A DNA stretch of 64,000 nucleotides from Herbaspirillum robiniae. GTDB lineage: Bacteria > Pseudomonadota > Gammaproteobacteria > Burkholderiales > Burkholderiaceae_D. Both the position numbers and the translations under genes were made by a program. The stretch lies in the NCBI RefSeq assembly GCF_002213415.1, contig NZ_NJGU01000008.1:186001-250000 (forward strand), read 5' to 3'. Shown in pieces: positions 63,695 through 64,000 of this stretch (positions are counted from its first letter, which is position 1; the number at the start of each line of letters is the position of its first letter). The notes beneath the pieces were generated by a model. It was not told the origin of the DNA. It saw only the letters and a list, made by a program, of their open reading frames with translations, and did not search any database.

Positions 63695-63982
63695 CTACCT
63701 CAAGCCTGGTGCCCCAGAAGATAGAGGCCCATGTGAAGTACTTCCCTGGATTTTGGGATGTGTTGCTTCCCTTGACGCCAATTGGTATCTCAACGCATCA
63801 ACTAATAGCGTTTGAGACTCGATCGTGTTGCAACCAAGCCCACGTAGTGATGACAACCCATTCTTGACGGCGAAATTCAAGAGCACGAGTATGTCCTCTT
63901 CATCGTCGGTATGCTCGCCAATACTCCTCACGATGTGAGCATGCCTATAAGCCATGTTGTATTTATCAGGAATCATTTTCAT
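63695..63982 (-). CDS. Hypothetical 95-residue protein
   Basis: A small polar protein (HAHIVRSIGEHTDDEEDILVL, then FAVKNGLSSLRGLG). AAGGA lies 5 bases before the ATG at 63982, a good ribosome binding site, and a second Met follows two codons later. No domain is recognised. It lies upstream of the 97-residue paralogue B on the same strand, with 92 bases between them; the end of the window hides its promoter. Confidence 0.6.
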   Translation of the reverse strand: MKMIPDKYNMAYRHAHIVRSIGEHTDDEEDILVLLNFAVKNGLSSLRGLGCNTIESQTLLVDALRYQLASREATHPKIQGSTSHGPLSSGAPGLR

Positions 63983-64000
63983 CCGTCCTTTTTTCTTGCA

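Overview
The window looks like chromosomal DNA of a betaproteobacterium of the Burkholderiales. The gene content, the many LysR regulators, the TRAP and amino-acid binding proteins and the GC-rich codon use resemble Oxalobacteraceae such as Herbaspirillum, but no rRNA or other marker gene is present, so this is an inference. No tRNA, rRNA, CRISPR array or intact mobile element was seen.

Layout. Positions 1-13.4 kb hold stress and housekeeping genes: the start of a response regulator, a large catalase (katE), a GSP39-like dehydrogenase, a four-gene cluster (acyl-CoA dehydrogenase-like, PIG-L deacetylase, NodS-like methyltransferase, family 2 glycosyltransferase), a SemiSWEET-like protein, a secreted Gly/Thr-rich repeat protein, a YdeP-type molybdopterin oxidoreductase, an esterase and a hemerythrin. 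Positions 13.4-22.4 kb are a signalling block: a hybrid histidine kinase converges on a leftward stressosome operon, rsbR-rsbS-rsbT, then an ATPase/PP2C phosphatase fusion and two multi-domain kinases. Positions 22.7-31.4 kb are catabolic: a SAF-domain dehydrogenase, ABM monooxygenase and hydroxyisobutyrate dehydrogenase-like operon, a LysR regulator, a divergent TRAP transporter, and two hydroxynitrile-lyase-like cupins with a carboxymuconolactone decarboxylase-like protein.

Positions 31.8-37.3 kb hold tandem LysR genes divergent from an aldo/keto reductase, DUF2255, exported hydrolase and SDR series. At 37.3-38.3 kb lies a scar with a frameshifted ORF remnant and an IS21 transposase fragment. 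Then come a chemoreceptor and, at 40.3-49 kb, a catabolic cluster (aminotransferase, two solute-binding proteins, semialdehyde dehydrogenase, iron alcohol dehydrogenase, Ldh-family dehydrogenase) divergent from a MocR regulator with a clear operator-like repeat. An Old Yellow Enzyme, SDR and LysR group follows.

Positions 54.5-62.8 kb form a tight nine-gene membrane-lipid operon (FAD oxidoreductase, DUF1365, cyclopropane-fatty-acid synthase-like enzyme, DUF3833 lipoprotein, SDR, NTF2-like, single-domain response regulator, chalcone-isomerase-like, MFS) divergent from a TetR regulator. It is flanked on both sides by small orphan genes that include a pair of paralogous 97-residue proteins, each beside a near-identical bidirectional terminator. 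One flanking gene, a 52-residue membrane protein, has its ribosome binding site buried in a 12-bp hairpin.

The strongest candidates for follow-up are the stressosome operon with three RsbT-like ATPase domains, the Nod-factor-like four-gene cluster, the ribosome-binding-site hairpin, and the paired small-gene cassettes around the lipid operon.
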